64,000 nucleotides of DNA from the NCBI GenBank assembly GCA_020086605.1, contig JACBWW010000018.1, positions 14,770,025 to 14,834,024 of the forward strand, written 5' to 3'. Each line of letters begins with the position of its first letter. The stretch's first letter is position 1. Below the pieces are notes generated by a model that was given only the letters and a program-made list of their open reading frames with translations, had not been told where the DNA came from and did no database searches. The stretch comes from Lanius collurio. Taxonomy: Eukaryota; Chordata; Aves; Passeriformes; Laniidae. Positions 41,764-53,910 of this stretch are shown here, piece by piece. The position numbers and the translations under genes are program-made.

Positions 41764-43186
41764 CAGGACAGGCCACTCAGGCACCAGGTCGAGCAGTGAG
41801 GGTGGAAATGGGGGTTTACAGTTGTGCAGCCACTCAAACTGCTTGGGAAAGAACAAATAACCTAAGGCCATGCCTTATAAAATGGTAATAGCAACCTTCC
41901 CCTGCTCTGACAGAACAGGGACAGCATCGCAGCAGCCAAGCAGAACTGCCGTGTATGGCATTTCATCTTTCCTTGGAGGCTTCTCCTCCGCCTCCAAACA
42001 AACAAACAAATTAAAAAATGATACATGCAAAAAAAATGGAGACTCACTAGAGGATAATTAGGGGAAACCCCATGCATTCCTGTGAAAATGAGAGTGTTTT
42101 GAAAAAGAGAGAAAATGAGATTATAGTCTCTATGGAGACATGAAATTCCTTGCGTCCCTAGAGCACTTGGAGGGTTCTGCCCCAATACAAGAGCTCCTTT
42201 AACCGTGCAGGAGGCAGCAGATTGGGATGGCCTACAAGCAGGTCCCGAGCTGTAAGAATGCACTCAGATCAAAGCAAGACACCGAGGAGTCCCTATCCTG
42301 GCTCTGCTGCTTGAAAGCCTGGAGTGACCCCAGAAAAGTTAAATGCTCCACATGCTTCATTAAAGGGCGGAATGCAGGTCAGGATTTCCAAGAGCTTCAG
42401 AAGTCAGCTCCTACCATAGCAGCCACGTAACCCTGCACCGGCGCCACAGGCACAGCAATGCTGGGGCAGCCAGGGAAGAGGATCACAGCAAGTGCTGCTG
42501 CTTCCTGCAATTTGGCCATGGAAGGAAGCTTTGGTGCAGTGACGCTGTCTAATAGGCATCATACATCCTTCAGTCTAATGTACTTGTTTGTCTGGCTCAC
42601 CTCGCATTTAAATGTTCAAAAACACCAGTGTGAAAAGACATCTTTGTTAAAGAGGTAACAATGTGAAATAGTTTCTGAAGAACACTGACAAACACTCTTC
42701 ATGTCTTTTCACTAAATCAAAGAAGAGCAAACTTGAATTTCTAGAGTTTAGGATTAGGTAAACTTTCTTGCTTCTCTGTTTTCCTTTATTCTTAAAGAGA
42801 ATACCTGAATTTTACGCCTTCTCTAGAGAGATGCATTAAAGTGAAGATATGCAGTTTGACTGCACCTAACATCATAGTTATACAAGGTTATAGCTCAATC
42901 AAACTTCCTGTACCAGGCACGATCTCATCCATGATCTGCTCGTTAGCCTACAAGTTCACAGCAGCCCAGAGTCAGACTAGCTCAGTCTTCACCCATGGTT
43001 ATGTTCACTCTATGGCATGTGCCACCTTTAAATGACCAATCTTGTAACTGTCCCCAGGTATTCCTGCTTTATGCAGGCACCCTGACCTCCATCTACTGCC
43101 CCCTCACCCTCTTGCTGGGGAGGACATGGTGGGAACTCTTCGGGACATGCACAAGCCGTACCCGGGCCAGAGAAATCCTGTGCCTG

Positions 43187-43203
43187 GTCAGCAGGTGGCG
43201 GCA
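43187..43203 (+). promoter_or_regulatory. Candidate CTCF binding site
   Basis: The string tcagcaggtggcggc closely fits the CTCF core (CCASYAGRKGGCRS), differing only near the 5' edge where the first C of CCA is T. It sits about 1.45 kb from the LPP exon on its 5' side, in a locally GC-richer stretch (43130-43330). The motif is oriented on the plus strand, opposite to transcription of LPP. The motif is seen; occupancy is inferred. Confidence 0.5.
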
Positions 43204-46176
43204 ATTAATTGCTGCCAAACCACACAGAGGGGGATGGGGGAACTTCAGACTCCCTGAGCCTCCAAGGGTTCCAAACTCATCCTCTGTACCAGGTGGGAGA
43301 ACCTCAACCTCCGTACAGAGTGGCTGTGCCTCCCAACATTTGGTAACCACCTCATACAAAGTTAAAGAAAATTAGCACAAGCCACTCAGCTTCTAGTGCA
43401 CAGCCTACAAGCAAATCTACATGAGGGATAAGAAAGCTCTACCACCCAACTGGTAGCTCTTCCCTGGTGATGTGCAAATATATTTTTGCTGATGCACCAG
43501 TAAAGACCTTACTCCTGCAATCACACCTTCAGGGCAAACTTCCACAAGGAAAGACTACAAATCAGCAAAAAAAACCCAGGCAAATAAGAGCATCAATCTG
43601 TTCTGAGAAGTGTAAAAGTTTATATTCAGAGGTGGGGAATAATAAGACAGCAAACTTCTGCTGGAGGAAAAACATCTCAATGTATTCACACGCTGACCTT
43701 GCTAACAGATCCATGACAAGGCAGCACATAGACAGATTGAAGACATTTTGAAACTGAGAGCAAGGAAGAGCTGAAGCGCGTCTCAGCTGAACTGGGAGGG
43801 CAGAGACAGGTTAAGGGTCTGTAGCCCTCCATTAATACTGCCCAATTCTTTTATTTCTGAAACACCTGAAGAGAAGCAGGCACTCCTCCATCCCCATCAG
43901 AACACAACTGCACCAGCACTCACTGCTAGCAAGAAAACTTATTTTCTGTCAGAATTGTTCTCCCATGTCAGGTTAGCATTTATGCCTGGGAGTGCCAGAA
44001 ACTTTCCCATTTCCTCACCTATTTCATTCTTGTAAATTACAGTAGTTTGTCCACTTACTGTAATGGGATGAAAGGTCCACAATGCAGCACTGTGTAATTA
44101 CCACCAGAAAAGCATTTTTCTTTTCTGTGTGAAGAGGTAGAAGGTAGATAATGTTATAAAGACAATGGCCTGTCTGGGTGAGGGGGAAAGACCAAACCAA
44201 AACAACATAAAAGAGCCCTGTTCATCATATTCTGTATTTCTGAATGCAGACTCTGGAAGCAGGTCAAGACAGATGCTACTAAAATTCTTCTGATTCTGTC
44301 TCAAGAACTGGGGGACTTTAACATATAAACATCCACATAACACTTCACCTAATGTGCTGATGCCAGTCTCCTGCCTGGACTGGAATATACCTTAAGAGTG
44401 AATGATAACCCCTTCTTCCAAAAAGACCCCAAACTCTCATGGCCTGTGGACTGGCACTGAGCAGCTCCTGTGTTCGTCACTACAAAGAGGATGAGCTGGG
44501 AATGTCCCCTTCTGCTCTAGAATCCAGTGAAGGAAGGAGGCAGTTTGGGGGAGCAGAGCCCAAGCTTTGCTGTCAGCTCCACAGTGAAGGCCTGAGCTAA
44601 CAAGTACCGGCTGCATTGTGGCATCAAACCACAGGCTGCCTTGAGGAGGAGGAAGTTTGCATCAGTAGGAGTCCCCAGAGGCGCCCTGCGTGACTCATTC
44701 TGAATTCCTCTGAGGGCACTGGGCAAGTGTGTGATGAAAGCTGGGGTTTAGGGGGGGAGGTGTAAGGCTAGCTGATGTGGTGTAGTAGAGAAATGGGACA
44801 GGCTACAGGGAATCTAACACTACTATTGATGATTTATGGGGACACAAATTGGTTGTAGCTCTTGAGCAAGGGCACAGGTGAGGTATCACCATAAATCCTC
44901 TGCCCTTTTGCCTGAGAGAGAGAAGGGTGGCCACAGTCCAGCCATGCACTCAAATATCACCCCAGGCTTAAACCTTATGATTACTAATGGATTAAGAAAA
45001 AACTTTAAAAATGAACAGTAACTATGGATAAGATTCCTGCTCTAAAGACAGGAATGTGCAGAAGGATGAGAAAAGGGTACTCAGATACCACTAGAAGAGA
45101 GATTTCAACAGCTGTCTGGAAGGCACTAGGAGGACAGGAGCGATGGATGAGGCTATAAAGATGCCAGGTAGATGGAGTAATGAACAGAAGGGAAAGGGCT
45201 ATCTGTATCACTGGGTACAGTCTAGCGAAACAGATGACAGTCACAAATGTTTCCTCCAAGTGAATCCATAGAACTTCTACCAACACAATGAGGTAGACTC
45301 ATCCAAAAGCATATCAAAGTGACAGCCCAGAAAAATGACAACAAGTAGAAACAGGAGAAAGAAAAAGGAGAAAGACAAAGAGAGAATTCATAGGAGTACA
45401 GTCATCCCTTTCTCCAGCAGCTCCTGGACAGCTCATTTCAAAACCATACTGCATTTGCAAGTGATTATCGCAGCCAAACACACTCTCTGACATCCTCTGA
45501 GGGCTGTTTTCAGAGGAAGACAGGCTTTCCTCTGCTCACCATGCCCTGATGAAACTGTCTGACACACTTCGCAAGTGCAAATTAGAACCACGATACTTAC
45601 CATCAACCCCTTCTTGCAAATTCATATTTGCAAAGAGAGTAAACTAGAAACCCCAGGTGTTGATAACATAGAGATGTTAAGAGAAACTAGAGTAGGAAGG
45701 AGTTAAATTCAGAACCTCATCTACCACAAGCATTATAATACAAAATCTTTTTTTTTTTTAATGGGAAAGCACAAGAGCCTTGTTTAAACACAGATGGAAG
45801 TACCTAAATGTACTGCCTCCTCTACAAATGAATTACCCAGCAGTTCAAATAGAGGTGAACTAATACTGACAAAATCAAGTAAAACTCAATCAATGTGGGA
45901 GAAAAAAAACCCAAAACACTTCTCCTAAAAGAATTTACCATGTATAACCATGAGGGGAATCATTTGGCTTGGCAAATCCTGCCCTGTCTTCTTAAATGCA
46001 GAGAAAGTTTATAAATATTAGCCGAAGTTTCTTGTGCCAACCATCATCAGCCAAGTCTATGGCATTGTGATAAAGCCACACTGTCCAAGGGATCTGACTA
46101 TCAGAGCTGGGTATCTGGATTCAAAGCTACCCTGGTGGGGAAACCCAAAATCCTGAGTATCACTGATTCTTCATCC

Positions 46177-46280
46177 TGTAGAAATTATTTACATAGATCT
46201 CAATGTACATCAACAACTAAAAAGTCATTGTAGAAATTATTTACATAGATCTCAATGTACATCAACAACTAAAAAGTCAT
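46177..46280. repeat. Exact 52-bp tandem duplication (two copies)
   Basis: Units 46177-46228 and 46229-46280 are identical at all 52 positions and abut without spacer. Each begins tgtagaaattatttacatag and ends aaaaagtcat. The next two bases (tg) start a third unit that is not completed. Complete identity in neutral sequence points to a recent event, an expanding minisatellite, or an assembly artefact. Confidence 0.95.
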
Positions 46281-46636
46281 TGCATAGGTACTAGAGATGA
46301 AACTTGTTGTTCTACAGAAATTAACCTGTAAAACTTTACTATTTTTCACGGTTAAGTCTTAAACAGAGTACGGAGTAATGACAGTCTAAAGCATGAGCAT
46401 GATTCTATATGATCAGCTGGAATCCATATGAAAAGGACTTCATTCTTTTACTTTGCACATTTGTAGAATTATTTTTATAGAATCCCTTCAGTTACTCAAG
46501 TTTCAGAGACTGAATCAAAAATGCCAATACAAAGTTTATCACATTCTATTCAATTCTCCAGGCATTTTTTCATAAAGGTACAGTTGAATAGCTTTAGCCC
46601 TTTAGCTGTCAAATTATCACATATAGAGATACATTA

Positions 46637-46843
46637 CTCTAGCTCAGTGGTTTTCAACCTTTATGCTCGGCAGCACCCGAATGTTTTTCAGAAGAGACAA
46701 GCTCCTTTATGGAGAAAGTAAATCTATTGACATAAACCCAGGTTTTTCAGTTACCTTTCATTGAATTCTTCTTAGTTACCTTAGGAGTGATCCATGGACC
46801 CCCAGGGTTTGCAGAGCAGAGGTTGAGAACCATGGCTCTAGCT
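46637..46843. mobile_element. Short non-autonomous hAT-type DNA transposon with target-site duplication
   Basis: A 191-bp element (46645-46835) starts cagtggttttcaacct, and its other end, read as reverse complement, is ccatggttctcaacct. These are imperfect terminal inverted repeats of the type seen in Charlie-like hAT elements (CAGTGGTTCTCAACC). It is flanked by exact 8-bp copies of ctctagct at 46637-46644 and 46836-46843, the target-duplication length diagnostic for hAT. There is no transposase frame inside, so it was moved by an enzyme encoded elsewhere. I cannot assign a named subfamily. Confidence 0.85.
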
Positions 46844-49800
46844 GGGGCTGCCTTTTTTGGGCATTTCAGTCACTAATTACTCCAGGATAGGAATGAAACA
46901 ACTCTTCTTCCTCGAAAGGCAGAAACCTGGCAACTACCGGTGGGCTGAACCCAGGATGCGGCGCTCTCAGGGGGCTGCCAGTTCAATGGGCCAGTGCAGC
47001 ATCTCTCCTCCTAACTCAGCCCCTCTCCTGCATGGTCCACTGACACAAGCTGGGCTGAAACACAAGGCCACATGAAATCCTTTAAGTAGCACTCAATGGT
47101 GGTGGAAGTTGGAGGCCTGGGTGGGAAGGGCAGCAAATGGTGGAAAATTAACCTGTTTTTTCCTAACACCAACTGGCATTCACCTCGGCTAGCTGGAGGT
47201 GCTTAAAGCTCTCTCTCTGAAAGATATCTTCACAGGGTCAGTTACCCCATTCTAATATTGAAGCCTAAAACAGAGGAATGAATCATCCACTGGGGGAATC
47301 TACTTCACTGACTATAAAAGAAGCATAAAAACAGGCAAGACAAGTCACTGAATATTTAGACAGCACAAGTTAGTGGAGACAAATTCCACAATAAGCAGGT
47401 AATTTTGATGTGACTGTAAGAAGCGCAGATCCCTTTTCCCTGCATTAAGTGCCCTGCCACTCAAGCTCAGCTACAGCAGCACACCAAAGGGATTTCTGAG
47501 TGCCAGCAGCTCAGATGATCTGCCAGGATCCTGCTGCACCCTGTAGCCAAGGCATGACCAAGAGGTTGCATTGCAAGTTTATTTCTAGTGTATGAAGGGG
47601 GCTGACACGAATGGGACAGCCTTCCCCACCTCCTCTTCCACCTCTGTGGTGAACAGAGGCTCCCACTGGAACTGGAGCTGCTGCTTTTCCATCTGGGTTG
47701 AGCCTCCCTTCTGTCTGAGGTAGCAAATCTCAGCTCCCCCTCAGTATGGGAAGGATAAGCCCAGAGAAAAATGAAATATTCTGCTTTGAAACCTGGGCTT
47801 TTAGGTACCTGAAAATGTGAACAGGCATTTTAGGGGGTTTCCTGATGTGCAGACACTTCCACCTCCTGCTGACTTCAAATTCTGCATTTGAACAAGCTGC
47901 CTTGCCAGTGATAACGTATGGCCAGGTTCCCCTGAACCTGTCTAAACCTTTTGCTGTCTGAAATAACATCTGGGTGAAAATGAGAAATCTGGCCTCTCAT
48001 CTGGGACTTGCAGATGCCTGGAGTCCTGGTAGAGGTCCAGCTGGGCTGCTTCATGTCCAGAGATCTTGAGTGGATGGACTGCTCCCATTTAGCATACCTG
48101 ATGCATTTTCAATATACAGCATTTTCTGGCCTTCTTTATAAGGTCCAGACAGCCCAAGCACACTGCAAACACTTCTTTACAACTCTGCACTGCTGCTATG
48201 CCGTGCACACAGCTCAGTTGCTAACACAGATTCATTTTAAGTGTCAAAATGTCCTTAGAATCCAATCCAAAGTTTTGAAGTCTGGTCCAAACCTTAAACC
48301 CCTCAGCCAAAACACGTTTATAATCAGATGAAGTTTTTCTTTACGCTTTCATCATTCTCTCATTTCTAGTTTATGGCTGACAAGCAAGTGTCACGGATGT
48401 ATGGGCTGTGCATGGATCAGCAGCCACACTCAGACTTCGCAGATGTGTGATTCAATTTGCTGGCTTGATCACCAGAAGCTATCAAGGTACTCAAACAGAT
48501 TGTTCCTAGGCATTATACCAAAAGAAGAAGAGGAGAAATCTAATAAAGTGTTCATCTCTGGTTCTCAAATGAAGAGAATACCTTGCAAATGCCATAAAGT
48601 GTTACAAGAACACAACTGCTTCTGAGCTTTGATCTGTTTTTCAGCTGCTACCACTGGTGGAAAAGGAGTCAACACAGTTGTTAAAGTTTCTGTCCATAAC
48701 TTCTTTTGTACTCCTTGTGATGGCCCAGCTTGAAACCACGGGAGATGGTGCACAGAAGAAAAGGTGCTAAGAGCTGACCTCCAATATTTTATCATGGAAA
48801 ACAGCCTTCCACAACTGACATGTGCAGTTATAGACACACACCTTGGTTCAGCTTTCAGTGCGGGTGTCAAGGGTTTTAGGCAATCTGGGTTTCCACTTTG
48901 CAACACTCCATTAATTCCAAAGAGTCTGAATACATCTGAAAATTTTGGTCTCCAAAACACAACAGAGTTATGCCAGGGAAGAATTTCCTTCTCCGTTTCA
49001 TATTTACTTTTTTGTTTACTTAATACTATCACTACGATGACTACTCTGAGCTTTTTTATTTGCTTTTCCTTCTCTGATGACTGATCATCTGGTATTTATG
49101 AGAAAGACTCTGACAGACCAGTTTTAAAAGATGTGCAAACAATTGACCTAAATACTTTTAATGCTGGTGGACAGTCAAGGTCCATAATTTTAGCTTAATT
49201 CATTAAAAGGGCTAGTTATGATTTAAACTCTTCTATTTAAGCAATTCCACTTGACCACTTCAAATACAGTAGCAACTTTACCTACAAGAATGTCAGATAG
49301 CAGCACAAGACATAACTGTCAAAAAGTTACAGAAGATGCCAGTCAAGAGAAGTAAAACCTTTTCTGATTTCATCTCAGGATATTTTTGTAATTTCCCAGT
49401 GTCATCACTAAAATGACATTATTTGCACCCATCTGGACCTGAGGACCATGCAGTGGCAGGCCCCTGCACAGGCTTAATCAGTAGCACATGGACTCAGCAG
49501 TAAACTACATAAAGAGCTGTGCACCACAGTCCTTTGGCCACACCAAAAGGCAGAACTACCAAGGACAATCCCAGAAGCAAAGACCACAAAAAGAACAGCA
49601 CAGCACCATGTGAAGAGAAGTCATCATGTACATGGAGCATTGAAACAGAGCTCCTTAAGGAACACCTCCTCTAAGGCTTAGCAATGCAGGAATGTCCAAA
49701 GCATTTCCATTCACCAAACTGGGCCCTTCTAACAGGCTGAACAAATTCCCTTGCTTAATTTAGGCAAATATTGCTGAGCCTAACAATGGGGAAGCCCCCA

Positions 49801-52054
49801 CCCCCCTATAAATAAGAACTTTGGGTAGGCTAAGTATTTTTATGACTTTTGCTATTACTAAGCTAGTGAAACTTAAAAGTATCATAATTACAACATCCAC
49901 AGACTTTAAAACGTTTTTTTTTTTCCTTCCTTTTCTAACTTGCTATTTGTAATGGAAAGAAGTTCCTGTGCATGACAAATATGGGCATATTCAAAAATAT
50001 GATTTGAGGGTTATACAGGTTATGCCTCTATCCATGGATGTGCATCATGATTACAAAAAATGGACTAAGAAGGTATAATGGCAGATGCACAAGTGAGGGA
50101 AGAGGCCTGCACCTGTGAGTGATAGGATAAAATTATGCATACTGAAGTCTTCTGGAGAAGTCTTCTACAATTTATATGGAAAAGTTATCATTTTCTATTG
50201 TGTGTTGAACAAGAGATATAAAGAACAGTCCAAAACCTCTATAAAAACTTCTCATTTCCTACTAAATTGCAAAGGAGTTTTAGAGTGTTTATAGAGTATA
50301 CAAGCTTTCTTCCTTTATTAATTCTAGAGAACACTAAAAAAGCATGCATATGCACACATAAAATAATAGGAAATACATATGCACCCAGACACTGCTTGGT
50401 TTACTTTGTGTTACTTGTTATTTGTTTATGATTACATTTATTTGCTGCATTGCATTTATAACCTATTTATCTTTTTGAGTTCCAAAACTCTGTTAAACCA
50501 GCTTTAAAACATTATCCTACCAGGGGGCATAAACATTTTCGGATGTTAGTATTGCCTCTATTTCCTGTGAAAGCCATGTGTTTTTATTCTTCTTTTTCCC
50601 ACATTTTAAAGCCTGTGCAAATAGCAGTACAGAAGAGCAGAGGCATCAGTGAACAATTCTGTGTTCATACAACATCTGCTTTCTTATGGTTCACTTGAGG
50701 TCCAGAACCCACTGTCATCTGCCAGTATTTTTAGTGGGCTACAAAATGGTTCAAGTTAATAAGTTGAGTGGTTAGCAGCAGAAAAAAACTATACAGCCAC
50801 ACCAAAAAAAATAAGAGTCTAACAAAAAAAACCCCAAAAATGTAAAAGACAGGCAGATGTGACAGAGAGGTTGTTTTCCTATTAGGTTCAGTGTACACCT
50901 TTCCAAAAGGCTGATGAGCTCCAACAACAGGTCAAATTTAACAGTTTTCCCAGATGGCTCCTTCTGGGAAGTGGAGTGGAACGTTCCCTCATTTATCCGT
51001 CTGCCTGGTTTATCACCACTGCCTGAAATACCTTAATCTTTCCACAGTGTCACAGACTCCAAGCACGACGCTGAGAAATCTGATTGGAAAGGTTTTCTTT
51101 CACCTGCTGTAGCTTTTAAAATTAGTCTCCAGGTATATAAATACATACATCAAGATACACAGAAACCCCCTGCAGCACTTCTAGTCAAAACACCAGGGCA
51201 GTACTATAATCAGTCAAAAAAAGTGAAAGAGAGAGCATTAATTCATAGCACAAGCAAAAAAGCCAATCTGTAGTACAGAAATACTTGTGCATGAAACAAT
51301 ATGGACAGTTAAGATTATTTTTAAATTCAAGTAGTAATTTAGAATAATCACTGTTTCTGCACTATTTTCCTCTTTTTGTAGAGAACATAGAATTACATTA
51401 AATGTATGGTAAATAAAGTGTTTACTAAAATAACACACTGATAAAAATTTAGCATCATAACAGTATCACTGTAAAAAGCCTGTGTAAAGGAATGTCAAAT
51501 CCATTGCCTCACCAGGCTTCGTTGCGTTGCAAATGGCATTATAAATTAATCCAGTTTTCCTAAATATGCCTTGAGGAAACAAGACCACAAATAGCCATTG
51601 TAAGTTTTAATATAAAAAACCCACCAAAAAAAATTAAAGAACAAACAAAACCCTTCTCTTCATTCTTAAATGGAATGCAAGAGCTGTTTTCAATGACTGA
51701 TACTGCTGACTAGGTTATATACTTTGTCCAAAAATGTCAACCTTTTTTGATACTGCTAAGTCCTACATCCCAGTTTAATACCAGGCTTTCTCCTTTGCCA
51801 CACTTCTTACAGCCCAGTGAGTTTTCGGAAGAAAAAAAAAAGTTCCTAAACTTCGTCACTAATGACCTAATGAGCCCAATGAAGTTATGATTTGTAATCT
51901 TTCCTACTTACACTGCTCTTGGGCCAAAATAACATCCCAAAACATTTGCTCCATGGCTTGCTGACTGCGTTATCACAGCCACAGCTTAGAACTAAAATAC
52001 TCTTCCATACCCCTCAGTGCCTGAATTACATTTTTTAGAAGAGCTTTATATCAA

Positions 52055-52130
52055 GCCAGATTCTGATCTCAGTGACAGTGGTGCCAGCTCAAGCGTGTCT
52101 ATTGACTGCAGTAGATTTACTCCAAACATG
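52055..52130. repeat. Ancient amniote interspersed repeat fragment
   Basis: The string agattctgatctcagtgaca, followed by gtggtgccagctcaa and ctattgactgcagtagattt, resembles a repeat common in reptile and bird DNA with the pattern cagattctgatctcagttac, acaccagtgtaaat and attgacttcagtggagttac. I cannot name the family or its class with confidence. Confidence 0.35.
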
Positions 52131-53631
52131 CTGGCTGCTGCAGATCTGGATTTGGCCTTCTGCTGCCTCTGAATTCACAGGGTTTGTCTCCCCACTGGGA
52201 ACAGAGCGGAGGTTTCTATGCAAACAGTAATGAATCCTACCAATCTGACCTCCTCAGGTACTAATCATCCAGCTTTGCTCAAAATTCAACACGCTGGAGA
52301 TCTGGCAATTCATCCTGCTGCAGCCTGAATGAAAGCAAAAGCAAATTCTAATTGAGGTTAAATACAGCCTGAATTGGACTAAACCTCAGCACCTCCAAGG
52401 ACTCAGCTCAGCCCGTCCCAGCAGCAGCACTTCCAGCTGTGCACCCTGACCTGTGCACCCAGCCACGAGCCCTTCTGCCTTAAGAATTGAACCCAAGCAT
52501 GCTAATTCAAAACAAACAGACGTATCCTTCCTCTGTCCTCACTTCTTTCCTTGTGGTGGATGTATAAATGCATACTGATGGCTCCTGTAACTTGTAGTCT
52601 AACTGATTTTGACATTTTTAACTCCAGAATTTGAAACAGTGACTTTCTAGCCCTGGGGCAGGAGTACTAAATGCTAAAAAACTTTGGGTCTGGGGAGTAT
52701 TCATTTTAAATCTGAGAGCTTGGCTTCAACAATGTTTCTAACATTGGCTCAATGCTCTCCAAAACTCAGCAGTGGATGCCCAAAAACTGAAAGGAATTTT
52801 GGATCCAAAATGGAGTTTTGTGGCTTTAATTCTTATTTGGGACAGGCCAAATTAAGCTCCAGACATGAACTTGAGGGGAGTGTGGAGAATTCAGGTCTAG
52901 GTCTGAATTTACCATAGGATAAAATCATATTTAATTTCAAGTTTGTAATGCATCTTTTTTTTTTCTTTTGCGGTTTATGATGTATTTGTATTCTAAGAGA
53001 AAAAAAATTATGCACAGAGGAAACATCCTGGCATCACAAGTCATCAATAAATCTTTTTTCCATAACAACCCACAAAAATTCACTGCAGGACCCAATTGTT
53101 GAAACACAAAGCAAAGACATTCTATAAGCTTTGCAAAGTATCATTCTAACCCTTGTGGACTCGATGAATTCTCTAAATGAGTCACTGGTCTCTCAATGGA
53201 ATTGTCAAAACTTAGGTTAAGCCAGGTTAATTCCCTTCCCCCTTTAATTTACAAGTCCAGCTGCAGCACGTGGCTTTCCAGTGAAAAGATCTAAATGCTG
53301 AACCCATTCACCCTGACCAGGAAATCTCACAGGGCCCAAAGCTAATTTTTTTCTAAAAGCTAGAGATAAGCCACACTTACAGGAAAAAATGTGATTTCTG
53401 ATGCCTCATGAGCCATGTGATGTAAAAATCAATATTCCTCTTACATGGCACAAATAATTTTCTGCTGAAGGTTAAAGGATCATGGTTGAAGCTACTGTGG
53501 TTGGGATGGGAGAAAGGGCAGCTGTGAGAAATGGGGACTAAGGAGAGCAGAGACTTTAACCAGAGCAGGGATAAGGGAGATGCTAAAAAAAAACACTTTG
53601 AAACAAAGCAAGTGAGCAGATGTGGCATTGG

Positions 53632-53910
53632 TCATATGGTCATAGAAGGGTTTGGGTTGGATAAGACCTTAACATCCATCCAGTTCCAAACCCCTGCCAT
53701 GGGCACTACACCAGGTTGCTAAAAGCCCCATTCAGCCTGGGTTTGAACACTTCAGGGATGATGCAGTCACAGTTTCTCTGGGCAACCTGTGCCTCACCAT
53801 ACTCAGGGAAGAATTTCTTCCATTATATTTAATCTAAACCTGCCCTCTTTCAGTTTAAAGCCATTCCCCCTTGTCCTGTCCCTGCATGCCCTTGTCAGAA
53901 ATCCCTTTGG
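53632..53910 (-). mobile_element. CR1 LINE, 3' end fragment
   Basis: The plus strand opens tcatagaagggtttgggttg, then a gaccttaacatccatccagt block. Further in come cagcctgggtttgaacactt, tttctctgggcaacctgtgc and attcccccttgtcctgtccc. This is the reverse complement of the avian CR1 3' region, ending at the characteristic 8-bp tail repeat. The copy is 5'-truncated like nearly all CR1 insertions and lies in the same sense as LPP. The plus-strand open frame here is chance. Confidence 0.9.

Noticed and set aside
45650..45735. Possible reversed MIR fragment
   Set aside because: Only scattered words match the consensus, below what I would defend by eye.
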